A DNA stretch of 64,000 nucleotides from Ariolimax columbianus (GCA_036924085.1 JAVGWX010000007.1:102650736-102714735), one strand, 5' to 3'. Shown: positions 31,263 to 43,850, numbered from the stretch's first letter. The notes: generated by a model not told the origin, from the sequence alone. Numbers and translations are program-made.

Positions 31263-31592
31263 TTACTACTACTACTACTACTACCACTACTACTATTACT
31301 ACTACTATCACAACTACTACTACTACTACTACTACTATTACTACTACTACTACTACTACTATTACTACTACTACTACTACTATCACCACCACTACTTATA
31401 CTACTACCACCACCACCACTACTACTACTACTACTACCACCACCACCACCACTACTACTACTACTACGACTACTACTACTTCCACCACTACCACCACTAC
31501 TACCACTACTACGACCATTACTACTACTACTACTACCACTACTAATACCACCACTACTACTATCCCTACCACCACCACCACCATAACGTGTA
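30985..31592. repeat. ACT/TAC trinucleotide microsatellite, about 600 bp
   Basis: (ACT)n with interruptions (ACC, ATT, ACA). All six frames are open over long stretches (poly-Ser, poly-Leu, poly-Thr, poly-Val); none is called. It directly adjoins the RT relic. Confidence 0.97.
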
Positions 31593-31884
31593 GGCCATGA
31601 CGTGTCACCCAGCCAACTGTATGTCACGCTAGGTTCTCACTAATAAAGCCAATATCGTCCTGTTATTCTCAATCAACGGAAACAGACCTCTGAGCGGATC
31701 GTAGATTGCGTCCTAGTTGTGTTCATGGAGCGCTTCCACGACGTCATGCTGGTATATTCACTGCTGAACTGTGGACGCCACTGATTGAGAGCGCACGAGC
31801 TGCAGGACGACCACATACCGGTGTCGCTTCACGTCAGACTTTTGACAATACGCTGGCAGACATGTGCATATTTGATTCTGATGT
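31593..31884. other. Spacer
   Basis: No feature recognised. Confidence 0.4.
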
Positions 31885-32350
31885 TTGGCAGTGAAATACA
31901 TCTCTCTCAACGTGACAGCCAAATACATCTCTCTCAACGTGACAGCCAAATACATCTCTCTCAACGTGACAGCCAAATACATCTCTCTCAACGTGACAGC
32001 CAAATACATCTCTCTCAACGTGACAGCCAAATACATCTCTCTCAACGTGACAGCCAAATACATCTCTCTCAACGGGACAGCCAAATACATCTCTCTCAAC
32101 GTGACACAGAAGTACATTTCGCTCAACGAGAAACCGAAGTAAATTTCTCTCAACGAGAAACCGATGTACATTTCTCTCAACGAGAAACCGATGTACATTT
32201 CTCTCAACGTGACACCGAAGTACATTTCTCTCAACGTGACACCGAAGTACATTTCTCTCAACGAGAAAAAGAAGTACATTTCTCTCAACGTGACACCGAA
32301 GTACATTTCTCTGAACGTGACACCGAAGTACATTTCACTCAACATGATAG
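31885..32350. repeat. 27-bp minisatellite with two subfamilies
   Basis: Seventeen or so units on 'tacatctctctcaacgtgac'. The left half is the 'agccaaa' form; the right half is the 'accgaag' or 'gagaaaccg' form. Nine codons per unit, so all frames stay open on both strands. Confidence 0.95.
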
Positions 32351-32404
32351 GAAGACCGACAAGACCAATCCGCGAAATGGCACATACACAACATCTTTAT
32401 ACTG

Positions 32405-32657
32405 GTCACGAGAACAGCAGATTGTTGTGTGGCGGGAGGTGATGAGAACAGCAGGTTGTTGTGTGGCGGGAGGTAATGAGAACAGCAGATTGTTGTGTGA
32501 CGGGAGGTGATGAGAACAGCAGGTTGTTGTGTGGCGGGAGGTGATGAGAACAGCAGATTGTTGTGTGACGGGAGGTGATGAGAACAGCAGGTTGTTGTGT
32601 GGCGGGAGGTGATGAGAACAGCAGGTTGTTGTGTGGCGGGAGGTGATGAGAACAGCA
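32405..32657. repeat. 34-bp minisatellite
   Basis: Seven units around 'gagaacagcaggttgttgtg', with an alternating 'gcagatt' variant. Confidence 0.95.
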
Positions 32658-32925
32658 CGGGCGGAACAGAAAGCTCCAAACAAAAATAAATCTGGTCCAA
32701 AAGTTGTGACTGTGATAACAACGCCCTAACTAAAACAGAGGCTCATATGAAAACAGGACATCCTACTTAGGGCACCGACGTCGTCAGGACATTGTTTCTG
32801 GACGGTCAGGATGACGTGTGCTGATAGAAGTCAGTCAACACGTGTCAATGATGGCACCAGTCACATAAACAGACGAGGAATACGCCTTGTCGGTACTGAC
32901 AGATGTGCTACACGCATGTACATAC
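32658..32925. other. Spacer
   Basis: No feature recognised. Confidence 0.4.
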
Positions 32926-33430
32926 ACAAACGCACAAATATGCACACACAAACATGCACACACAAACAGGCACACACAAACATGCACACATTACAAACAT
33001 GCACACACAAACATGCACACACAGACATGCACACATTACAAACATGCACACACAAACATGCACACACAAACATGCACACATTACAAACATGCACACACAA
33101 ACATGCACACACAAACATGCACACACAAACATGCACACACAAACATGCACACATTACAAACATGCATACAGAAACATGCACACACAAACACCCATACACA
33201 CATACATACACACATACACACACAAGCACACAGAAAATACATACACATACACACACAAACATACACATACATACATACATACATACATACATACATACAT
33301 ACATACATACATACATACATACATACATACACACACATACGTACATACACACATACACACATACATACATACACACACACGCACACACGCACACACACAT
33401 ATATACACATACCCACACACACACACTGTC
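32926..33430. repeat. CACACAAACATG minisatellite grading into CATA and CA microsatellites
   Basis: 32926-33180 is 'acacacaaacatgc' units, a higher-order pattern with 'attacaaacatg'. 33190-33330 is (CATA)n and 33330-33430 is CA-rich. Long frames on both strands are repeat artefacts. Confidence 0.95.
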
Positions 33431-33890
33431 ATGCACCCGTCTACCAGTCTTGCTGTGAGTTGGGGACCCAGATGTTGTCCCACGATTGATGTCGGGGCCT
33501 GGAAATGGAGCAATATATTAGCAGCGCAGTAAACTTGTGAAAAATTTCGTCAGATTGTTGATCATGGCTACCTTCATCCTGCAGACATGTGAAGCCCCAA
33601 GAGCTTCAACAAAAATGGACAGGTCAATTAAAAGTTTATACTCGACTCAAACGGCCAGGAACGAGACAGGAGAACTAGGCGAGCATTTGTTGAAGACGTG
33701 TGCTCCACAGGGAACTGACATGTGTTGATTGATTGGTTGATTAATTGATTGATCGATTGATTGATTAATTGATTGATTGATTAATTGATTGAGTGAGTGA
33801 CTGAGCATATGTTGTTCTTCGTTATAGTTCGTCGCTTTGAGTTGTCCTTCTTGCGAGGGAGTTAGCTTGTATTGCTTCAACTGAGCTGAG
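33431..33890. other. Spacer with a TTGA microsatellite
   Basis: 'gattgattgatt' units at 33722-33795. The rest is unique, with no gene seen. Confidence 0.6.
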
Positions 33891-34430
33891 TGTCTGGGTA
33901 GCTGGTGGAGTGGTGTCATGGTAGAGCGGTCGTATCTCACGTCTGTGTAGCTGGTGGAGTGGTAGAGCGGTGGCATCTCACGTCTGTGTAGCTGGTGGAG
34001 TGGTAGAGCGGTGGCATCTCACGTCTGTGTAGCTGGTGGAGTGGTAGAGCGGTGGCATCTCACGTCTGTGTAGCTGGTGGAGTGGTAGAGCGGTGGCATC
34101 TCACGTCTGTGTAGCTGGTGGAGTGGTAGAGCGGTGGCATCTCACGTCTGTGTAGCTGGTGGAGTGGTGGCATGGTAGAGCGGTCGTATCTCACGTCTGT
34201 GTAGCTGGTGGAGTGGTAGAGCGGTGGCATCTCACGTCTGTGTAGCTGGTGGAGTGGTGGCATGGTAGAGCGGTCGTATCTCACGTCTGTGTAGCTGGTG
34301 GAGTGGTAGAGCGGTGGCATCTCACGTCTGTGTAGCTGGTGGAATGGTGTCATGGTAGAGCGGTCGTATCTCACGTCTGTGTCGTTGGTGGAGTGGTGGC
34401 ATGGTAGAGCGGTGGCATCTCACGTCAAAG
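33890..34430. repeat. 41-bp minisatellite carrying a tRNA-like box A
   Basis: About 13 units around 'ggtggagtggtagagcggtg' and 'catctcacgtctgtgtagct', with some 47-bp variants. Every unit contains TGGTAGAGCGG, a full match to the pol III box A consensus TRGYNNARNNG, in a tRNA-like setting. Confidence 0.95.
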
Positions 34431-34640
34431 GTGCCATATTCGATTAGCATCATCAGTATGCAGCAGTCGATCCATCTATAAATGGGTTCCTAGCTGGAAT
34501 TATTAGAACATGAACGAATGAAGGGAAGTGACCATCTCACCCAATAAGCAAGTAGGGGCCTCGTACAACAAGTCGCCAACACCTCATCCATGATAGCACT
34601 GTCTGTTATGGGACGTTATTTAAGAAAAATAAAACTTTCA
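34390..34640 (+). mobile_element. Candidate tRNA-derived SINE
   Basis: The last repeat unit has box A (34402-34412), followed 36 bp later by ATTCGATTA (34438-34446), which is near the box B consensus GTTCGANNC. A unique body of about 190 bp follows and ends in A-rich 'aagaaaaataaaac' (34622-34635). This layout fits a tRNA-headed SINE whose head was tandemly amplified. The family was not identified. Confidence 0.45.
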
Positions 34641-34911
34641 TCTATCCTTCTATGGAGAGATCTCGAATACAACCATATATTTCTTATCATAACGTCTGCT
34701 CTATTCCTTCTATAGCCGATCCGAAAATCTGGCATTCATTGAGGTGCACAATATGGTAGAAATAATAGCAGTTTAACAATTAAATGATCTCCCTTTCCCG
34801 CACCTTTCGTCTGCTGCCCATTATCTCCCGCCCATTTCTCCACACCCTCACCTTCCTCCCCACCTTATGAATGTTTCCATAATAATAAAAAAAAAGCTAA
34901 TTTTGTCTTGA
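34641..34911. other. Spacer
   Basis: No feature recognised. Confidence 0.4.
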
Positions 34912-35040
34912 AGACACAACAAAACACATAGAAGATATAATCAAACACATAGAAGATACAATCAAACACATAGAAGATACAATCAAACACATAAAAGATA
35001 CAATCAAACACATAGAAGATACAATCAAACAAATAATTTC
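34912..35040. repeat. 21-bp minisatellite
   Basis: Six units around 'aatcaaacacatagaagata'. Confidence 0.95.
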
Positions 35041-35685
35041 CTTTTCCATTATCCACGGACAGCTGTCTGAAGAAGAAAAGCTATGTTTACATTTTGATGT
35101 TTCAAGATCTCTCGGATCGCTAACTATGAAAGGTCTAATGGATGACGCTGAGTTGACTGCAAGTGGTCTTGAAAAGCGTAGGACTTTACTTAGTAACGTC
35201 AGAACACCGCAATGTTGACAATTCGTGAGAATTAGTTGTGAGAGTAATCCAAAGTGGTTAAGAATATATTTGGCAGTCGTTGGTCTACGCATATACATTG
35301 GGTTTTCCCATTGAAGCCAACATATAAAACTCTTATATTGAATAATTTAATATAGCTGTTTATATCACACAGAACTCGTATGTATAAATATGTATAGACA
35401 ACACGACAAATCAGTATTATCTCCACTTCTCTCCAAATGAAGCCTAATGCGACAAATTCAACTGATGCCATTATAGGAAGCCTGTAGCAAGTCACTGTTT
35501 GTATCCTCGTGGTTGTGGTTTCGGTAGTTGTGTGTTCTACTTAATGAGGTTGCTAGCCACCTACACTGAATTCTGTTCTCTAGTCGTCTTATGCTGTGGA
35601 TGATATAAGAGTGCTGTTCTTTCCTCAAAAGTTATCACTGGGTGAGAAAATAATATCACAAGATGTAGATAGATACATGCGCTGG
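35041..35685. other. Unique spacer
   Basis: No gene recognised. Minus frames of 60-130 codons lack domains. Confidence 0.4.
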
Positions 35686-36168
35686 AACCAACACACTCAA
35701 CAGACGGACACATGTGCTGAAATCTACACACTCAATAAACGGACACATGTGCTGGAACCAACACACTCAACAAACGGACACATGTGCTGGAACCAACACA
35801 CTCAACAAACGGACACATGTGCTGGAACCAACACAATCAACAAACGGACACATGTGCTGGAACCAATACACTCAACAGACGGACACATGTGCTGGAACCA
35901 ACACACTCAACAAACGGACACATGTGCTGGAACCAACACACTCAACAAACGGACACATGTGCTGGAACCAACACAATCAACAAACGGACACATGTGCTGG
36001 AACCAACACACTCAACGGACGGACACATGTGCTGGAACCAACACACTCAACAGACGGACACATGTGATGGAACCTACACACTCAACAGACGGACACATGT
36101 GCTGGAACCAACACACTCAACAGACGGACACATGTGCTGGAACCTACACACTCAACAGACGGACATCA
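35686..36168. repeat. 35-bp minisatellite
   Basis: About 14 units: 'aacacactcaacaaacggac' with 'acatgtgctggaacc'. All three plus frames are open because the unit lacks stops. Confidence 0.95.
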
Positions 36169-36229
36169 ATAGACAAAACACAAACGAACAATCTTCACAT
36201 TGAAAATTAAATTATTAATGAAAGAAACA

Positions 36230-36400
36230 TGGCAAAAGTAAAACACATGACAGTACACAAGCAGAGAGCATAAACATAGCTATAAAAGACATGACAGTAC
36301 ACAAGTAGAGAACATAGAGCTATAAAACACATGACAGTACAATAGCAGAGCACATAAACAGAGCTATAAAACACATGACGGTATGTGCACACACAGAACA
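36230..36400. repeat. About 50-bp repeat, three copies
   Basis: 'aaaacacatgacagtacaca' with 'agcagagagcataaaca'. Confidence 0.85.
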
Positions 36401-36669
36401 TCGATCAATTAAACAAAGGACAGTTTGAAGCTGGTATGAATTGTAAAACATAAATGTCGGGATATAATCCTGGACAATAAGTATAGAGACAAATCAGTGC
36501 AGACCACAAGCAGGACGAGAGCTAGAGAGGCGGGAATGGGCAGACTCAGTCACAGCAATTCAGGGGGGTCGATCAGCCTCTCATTGATCGGCGTGTTCTA
36601 GAAGAGAAATCTGACGCGAGGCAGACTCCTGATTCGAGAACTGACCATTGGATGAAAAGTCTGATGTGA
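36401..36669. other. Spacer
   Basis: No feature recognised. Confidence 0.4.
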
Positions 36670-37870
36670 GAAATGCAATGGTTTACTCAGATCTTCGACA
36701 GATGGGCAGAACATTTCTGGAGCGTTCTTAACAGTCCATCACCTATAGATGAAGAGGCCATCCAACGCATGCCACAGGTAGAAATGGACACGGTCATGTA
36801 TGATATCATAACTGAGGATGAAGTAGACAAAGCCACCAAATCTCTCTTTCTCCTGGAAAAGCCACCCGTGCTGACGCAATACCAGCAGAGGTGTGTACAG
36901 CAGCAAAAGTCAGTGAAAGTCACGGGAAGTCTGTGGGGATTTAGAGTTGGTCGAGGAACTGTGGACATGATATTTGCAGGGAGCCAGGTGCAGGAGAAAT
37001 GTCGAGAAGATAACCACGAGCTCTATATTACGTGCATTGACCCCACAAAGACATTTGATATGGTCAGCAGAGGTGGGCTATGGCAAGTAGGTCATGTCTA
37101 CATTCGGCTATCCTAGCAGTGTGTAACTGTTGTGAAACAGCTCCACGAGGGCATGCGCGCACGTGCGCTTTACAGCGGTGGGACCTCTCCACCATTTGAG
37201 GTCAACAAAGGTGTGAAAGCATCGGAAGCACGCTGTCGAGATAGTGACTATTGCTGATGAGCTGGCTAATATAATGGCAAAGGCCAGCACAGCTCTTGGC
37301 CGAATGCGCTCAACAGTGTGGGAACGTCGATGAATCAGCATAATGATTAAACTTAGGGTTTACCGTGCCGCCATTGTCCCCACCCTGCTCTATGTGTGTG
37401 GGAGCTGGACTGTCTACGTTGGTGATGTCAGGAGGCTAAACTATTTTCACATTAACTATCTGAAGTACAGATATTGAAGTGTTGTCCAGAGCCAACATGC
37501 AAAGTATTCATGCACTTCTGCAAAAATGTCAATTGAGATGGGCTGGCCACCTTGTCCGAATGTCAGACGAAAGGCTTCCATAAAGGCACCTGTATAGCCA
37601 ACTAAGTGATGGAGATCGATCACAAGGACGTCCTAAAAAGCGATTTAAGGACAGTCTGAAAAAGGCCCCAGTTCTGACAAATAGACATTAACACCTGGGA
37701 ACACCTGGCTTACAATCGCTCAACATGGCAGATCACGATCACAGACGGCATTGAACTCAGCGATGGTCTCCGCATCCAGGCAGCCCAGGATAGACGTCCG
37801 ATCAGGTAGTCAAGAGCAGAGAACATTTCAAAGACAACTGCCTGTCGTGCCATAGACTTTTACAGGTTCG
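36670..37870 (+). pseudogene. RTE-like LINE RT relic
   Basis: Plus frames show RWAEHFWSVLNSPS and DEEAIQRMPQVEMDT (linker), then, after an internal deletion, FRVGRGTVDMIFAGSQVQEKC and CIDPTKTFDMVSRGGLW (motif A). Next come LHEGMRARALYSGG and FEVNKGVK, MAKASTALGRMRSTVWERR, RVYRAAIVPTLLYVCGSW, and LRWAGHLVRMSDERLP...RPKKRFKDSLK. The order matches the RTE-like relic at 18745-22640, but the YADD region has been deleted. Stops and frameshifts are frequent. Its 3' end lies close to the CATA microsatellite. Confidence 0.8.
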
Positions 37871-37959
37871 AATTGGCTTGATCAGTTAAGAGCGCACATA
37901 TATGTTCAAAGCTGCATTATGACACGTGATGATGTTGATCGACAACGAAGGACGAATTA

Positions 37960-38712
37960 TTATTATTATTACAAACATACATACATACATTCAAACATAC
38001 ATACACCCATACATACACCCATACATACACCCATACATACATACATACATACATACATACATACACCCATACATACATACATACATATACCCATTCATAC
38101 ATACACCCATACATACACCCATACATACACCCATACATACATACATACATACATACATACATACATACCTATACCCATTCATACATACACCCATACATAC
38201 ACCCATACATACACCCATACATACATACATACATACATACATACATACATACATACATACACCCATACACCCATTCATACATACATGCATACATACACCC
38301 ATACATACATACGTACATACGTACACCCATACATACATACACCCATACATACATACATACATACATACATACATACATACTTACATACATACACCCATAC
38401 TTACACCCATACATACATACATACATACATACATACATACATACATACACCCATACATACACCCATACATATAAACATCCATATATACACCCATACATAT
38501 AAACACCCCTATATACACCCATACATATAAACACCCATATATACATACACCAATACATACACCCATACATACATACACCCATACATACATACATACACAT
38601 ACATACACTCATACATACACCCATACATACATACATACATACATACATACATACACATACATACACCCATACATACATACACACATACATACATACATAC
38701 ATACATACTTAC
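37960..38712. repeat. CATA / CATACACC microsatellite, left block
   Basis: Alternation of (CATA)n and 'catacacccatacatac'. It continues at 41931-42082 beyond the RTE element, so the two blocks flank the insertion. Confidence 0.97.
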
Positions 38713-41700
38713 TTAGTCGCTCCTCTTCTACCGTAAGGTGTAGAGGTTTGCCAAAGAGAACGCCACACTGCTCTATCCGCCGGCTTTTTCCTGGCCTCTT
38801 TCCAATCCAGCCCTCTATCACTTATGGACTGTCGTATGTTGTTTTTCCAACGTACTTTGGGACGTCCTCGGGGTCTGCGTCCTTGACTTCTGATCTCCCA
38901 TGACCGCTTTGGTATCCGATCTTCTTCCATTCTACAGACATGGCCAAACCACTGTAGTTGGGACTGCTCCACTCGTGTCTGCAGGGGTTGAACTTCAAGA
39001 TTGCTACTTATTGTCTGGTTACGGATCTTGTCCCTTTTCGTCACCTGAACCGCCTTCTTAGGTACCTCATTTCTGAAGTTTGTAATTGCCTTTCTTGGGC
39101 TGTAGTCATTGCCCATGACTCACATCCATATGTCAGGACAGGCACATAGCTCGAGCGGTATACACCCATCTTTGTTTTCCTGCGTATTTCTCTTCTACTG
39201 AGGAAACCTCTGTTTATTGCATGTAACAGTCTACCTGCTGCTGCCCTTCGTGCAGTTAACTCCTCTTTGATTCCTCCCCTGCTGTCTATTACCACACCTA
39301 GATATTTAAAGTTGCTGACCTGCTCTAGTGCTCGTGTTCCCAGGGTTATCTGATGTCTCTTTTCATCTCTGGCGATCACCATGGTTTTTGTTTTGGAGTT
39401 GCTGATGTGCATTCCTCTCTTCTTGAACTCTTCTTCCCAGACCTGCAAGTTGATCTGGAGATGTGCTTCGGTTTTCGTGATCAGGGACACATCGTCTGCA
39501 AATGCTAGTTCCAATATGTAACTTGGTCTCATCTTCCAGTACCCTACTTCATACTTTTTTGTCCGTTCCTTTCAGGCTTTGATGACTTCATCCATGAGGA
39601 GTATGAAAAGGTACGGTGATTGAATGTCCCCCTGTCTTACTCCGCTAGTGGTCTTGAAGTCTCCTGACTTTTGATTTGATGTCCGCACATAATTTCTGCA
39701 TGTTTTATAGAAACTCTGTATGGCAGAGATCAGGGGTCCTGGGATGTTCTTCCTTGTCAGGCACTCCCAGAGTTTGTCCCAAGGAACTTTATCAAATGCT
39801 TTCTCCAAATCCAAAAAGCAGAGATGCATCTCTTTATCATATTCAAGAGCCTTTTCACTTAGCTGTCTGAGTGTAAAGATAAGGTCTTGAGTACTTTTGT
39901 TTGCCCTAAACCCACATTGAGTTTCATCCATATTTGGCTCTGCTTGACCTCTTAATCGCCGTTCTAGAATCCTAGAGTAGACTTTCCCTGGGACACTGAG
40001 AAGGGAAATACCTCTGTGATTTTGACATTGTCGATTGTCGCCCTTTTTAATAATTGGTATTATTATGGCAACCTCCCAGTCTCTTGATATCTTCTTGTGG
40101 CGCCAAGCTGCCTTGAGAATCTTCATGAATAGCATCTCTCCTGCCACTCCCATGTATGTAACCATTTCTGGTGTTATACCATCATGTCCTGCTGCTTTAC
40201 CAATCTTAATTTTCTCCAATGCTGCCTTTAGTTCTTCCATTATGATATTATCGTTTCCCTCCATGGCTCCCTCTTCTTGAATTGGGACTGTTACTTCCAG
40301 AGCTTGGTTTTCCTCCACTCCAAGGAGATCTGAGAAATATTCTTTCCATCTGTTCATTACCTCTTCTGGGGCGGTCAACAGCGCACCTTGTTTATCTTTA
40401 ACAAATTTCAGGGGGCATTCCTTTTCCTTCCTCATGTTCTTTAAGGTCCTGTAGAACAGTTTCTGGTTTTCTCCAGCATTATTTTAGTTTCTCTCCAAAT
40501 TCTTCCCAGGATTTCTGTTTGACCTTGAGCACAGTCTTCTTTGCTTCTGTTCTAAAATTTACATATTCTTTATATTTCTTTGTTTGTTCTTCTGTATTCC
40601 TAGCCCCTAGGTATTGCTTCCATGCCTTTTTCTTTTCTCGTATTATTGTTTTCACTTCTTCTGTCCACCATGGTGTACTTTTTCTCTTCCACCCGTCTTT
40701 GGTTTGACCGCATGCCTCTGCTGCAGCCTCTTTGAGGATGTCTTTGAATTTTACCCAAAGCATTTCTATATCTTCTTCAGATTCCTCTATCCTTTCTATT
40801 GCTGTTGTTATGAGCCCTTGGTATCTCCTCTTAACATCTGGTTCTCGTAGTTTGTAAGCCTTAATTTTATTTTCTCCTCGTGTGTTATGTTTCATGCTTG
40901 CTGATGGGTGTTGCCTGGCTGGATATTGTTTTTCAATTTCTCTCTTTATTTTAACTAGGTAGTGGTCGCTTCCTATCTCTGGTCCTCTTAACACTCTAGC
41001 ATCATTTACATACTTGAAATCAGTTTTCCTCACTATTGCATATTCAATTATAGATCTTTCATTTCTTGCCGGCTCGCATCTTGTGTAGGCATGGATACGC
41101 TTGTGTGGAAACCTTGTATTTGTAATAACAAAGTTTTGTTCTCTGCAGAATCTGAGCAGTCGTTTTCCATTGTCATTTAAGACATCTTCTCCATACCTAC
41201 CGATCACTCCATCCCATCTAGAATAGTCTCCAACTCTTGAAGTCTCCAAGGAGAAGTATTTCATTATGGCAATCGTCAATGGTCCTTTGAAGGAGCTCAT
41301 AAAATTCATCTTTTATGTCAGTGCTCTCATCTTCGTTTGGTGCATACACAGTGACGATATCCATTTGACTATCCTCCTCTTGTAGACTTAGAACCATCAG
41401 TCGTTCTGAAATGAACTTCCATCCTTTAATGTTTGCTTTGTTATTACTATTCACTATACAACCAACCCCTGCCCTGGCTCGTTCACTCATGGGAACTCCG
41501 CTGTAGTATAGCATGTTGCCGTCATGGTCCAGAACGCCCTGTCCCTTTTTCTTTGTTTCTGTAAGGGTCAGGACCGTCAATTTTGCTCTCTTCATCTCCT
41601 CTATTAGTTCGTGTTTCTTTTCCGTTTATACTTCGTACATTCCATGTTCCGTAAATCGTGGTCCTTATTTCTCGCCTGTTCGTCGCCGTTGAGGTCAGTC

Positions 41701-41930
41701 CGGTTTTCTCTGTGTTTTGACTCGTAAACGTTTTTTTAAAGACAAACAGGTGATTAGCCTGTTGTGTCTTTGCATGGTGGAGGGGCTGCCTCCTTACAGC
41801 CTCCATGCCTGCCGACCCGTTTTTGTCCACGGCTGCTTATTTATTCGCAGCTAACCTCCAAATTAGGAGGCCTTTCAGCAATCCGCAACCCTGCTGACGC
41901 GCCTGATAGGAGGTAGGTGCCTCCCCCAGG
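38709..41930 (-). pseudogene. Nearly complete RTE-clade LINE, about five lesions
   Basis: Minus strand from 41930: short 5' leader; endonuclease start GTWNVRSINGKE; LTLTETKKKGQG; VTVYAPNEDES; LLLGDF; DNGKRLL, NTRFPHKR and GSDHYLV; linker STPWWTEEVK; RT start ALEKIKIGKAAGHDGITPEM; QNHRGISLLSVPGKVYSRI; QCGFRANKSTQDLIFTLRQL; motif A CFLDLEKAFDKVPW; SGVRQGDIQSPYLFILLMDEV; ELAFADDVSL; NFKYLGVVID; LTYGCESW; LQWFGHVCRME; and RGRPKVRWKN near the end. Lesions are frameshifts near 41605, 41240, 40475 and 39055, and a TGA at 39572-39574. The ORF ends at 38709 directly in the TATG repeat, as expected of an RTE tail. Confidence 0.9.
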
Positions 41931-42082
41931 CCATACATACATACACCCATATATACATACATACATACATACATACACCTATACATACATACACACATAC
42001 AGACATACACCCATACATATATACATATACCCATACATATATACATACATACATACATACACATATATATATATATACAATC
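41931..42082. repeat. CATA microsatellite, right block
   Basis: Same units as 37960-38712, on the 5' side of the RTE element. Confidence 0.9.
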
Positions 42083-42117
42083 GATAAACATATCTATACT
42101 AGATAGTGTTTAAAAGT

Positions 42118-42612
42118 TCCAGAACGTGTGAGAGAACTTGATATTTTCGTGAAGCTAGGTCCTACTTACATAAACGTTTTGTGAAGCTAGGTCCTACTTA
42201 CATAAACGTTCTGTGAAGCTAGGTCCTACTTACATAAACGTTCTGTGAAGCTAGGTCCTACGTACATAAACGTTGTGTGAAGCTAGGTCCTACTTACATA
42301 AACGTTGTGGGAAGCTAGGTCCTACTTACATAAACGTTACGTGAAGATAGGTCCTACTTACATAAACGTTCTGTGAAGCTAGGTCCTACTTACATAAACG
42401 TTACGTGAAGATAGGTCCCGCTTACCTAGACATTGTGTGAAGATAGATTCCGCTTACCTAGACATTGTGTGAAGATAGGTCCCGCTTACCTAGACATTGT
42501 GTGAAGATAGGTCCCGCTTACCTAGACATTGTGTGAAGATAGGTCCCGCTTACCTAGACATTGTGTGAAGATAGGTCCCGCTTACCTAAACGGTGTGCGA
42601 AGATAGGTCCTA
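42118..42612. repeat. 32-bp minisatellite, two subfamilies
   Basis: About 15 units. The left form is 'gtgaagctaggtcctactta', the right form 'gtgaagataggtcccgctta'. Variants change in blocks, as expected of unequal exchange. Confidence 0.95.
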
Positions 42613-43850
42613 TCGACGAGGACAATGGCTGTTTGAGGACCGTATTACTAATGTTCAATATTTACTGCTAAAGTATAGATAGTAGATCAGGCTGGCTTGA
42701 ACACTGGAACCTACATATGAACAACTTGATGAATGGACTGAACACGAGGTGGGTCCCGTTCTAACAGAACGATAATTACACAGCGCTTTTGAATGATTTC
42801 ATTTCAATTTGGCAAATCCATGAACTGTCACTGCCAAGAAGCGTGGATGTGAACCCTTGGAGTCATGTATCTGAGTACTTTGAGCTACCCGAACACCATA
42901 TAGATATTCTTTGTTTGGATCAGAGTCGGAGATAAATCAAGAAAACAAACATCAGTCCAAGATAACCATGATTATCTGTGTTGAAAATGGTAGGCCAAGC
43001 CCAGGTCTGTGACAGATGCCAAGATGATTGTGGTCAATTGTCTGACAAAACCTGGTAGTTTGCCTAGTGTCACCAGGAAACAGCCAACTGATGTAGCCTA
43101 GTGCTAATTATAGATGTCAGCACAAGTTCACTAACTTCATCAATTATACAATGATCACGGGGAAGATCGTCTCCAGGACTACAGATTAGTTGGTTTCGAA
43201 AATCTTTATAGTCTCTTCGCTCGTAAAGGCTCGTCTGTCGTCTATACAACACTACAATCATCTGTCAGTGCGGACAGTAGGCGCCACGTTGAAGCAATCT
43301 TTTCAAATCAATCAAATACAGCGCGCGCACATGATATCAATCATTAGGTAGCTCGTGTGATTGACGTGTGTGAGTACCAGCGATAGAAGTGATACAATGT
43401 CCAGAAAGAACGGTTGTCTCTTACAGATGCTAGTTACTCGTGTCCACCTCAATGGAAGCGCTCGGTTGCAGTCCGTATCAACAATCTGTGGTTGCAACGT
43501 TTCTGATTGGGCGTGTAAGGGTAAACTTTAAAGTATCATAGAGGACATTGTCGTTGGGGATGAAGTGTTAGAGATTTCACTGACATTTCCTTTCAGCTTT
43601 TTGTGGGGTAACTAGTAGCCGTCCTTGTTAAATTGTCTACCTTAACATTAAGCCAAGTCGCCATTTACTGTTGGGTAGGCTGGATCATTAGCATGGAAGA
43701 TTGAACACCGTACCTTTGTTGGGAGAAGTCAGCTCTGCAAGCATTCTGCTAATGATATTCAGGAATTGAGCAGAGTCCAGTTGTTGCCCGAAATTTTGCT
43801 TGACCTAACCGAATGTTGCTTGTCCTGTTGATTTGACCGAACCACAGGCC
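42613..43850. other. Unique region upstream of the chemosensory-type GPCR
   Basis: No recognised gene. It would contain the promoter and any 5' exon. A possible splice acceptor ('ccgaaccacag') lies just before the ATG at 43851, but no upstream exon could be assigned. Confidence 0.4.

Noticed and set aside
30734..31627. Open frames of 140-297 codons rich in Ser, Leu, Thr or Val
   Set aside because: They are translations of the ACT trinucleotide microsatellite; all frames are open. Only the last part (FADD region) is real, and it is a LINE relic.
32811..33532. About 200-codon His/Thr-rich and Cys/Val-rich frames
   Set aside because: CACA/CATG tandem repeat translated in several frames.
33890..34430. 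Cluster of tRNA genes
   Set aside because: Units are only 41 bp, cannot fold as complete tRNA, and lack box B except beside the last one.
37917..38702. Tyr/Ile/His- and Met/Tyr/Val/Cys-rich frames
   Set aside because: CATA microsatellite.
43833..43850. Extended N-terminus of the chemosensory-type GPCR
   Set aside because: The upstream start would be TTG. The first ATG in frame is 43851.
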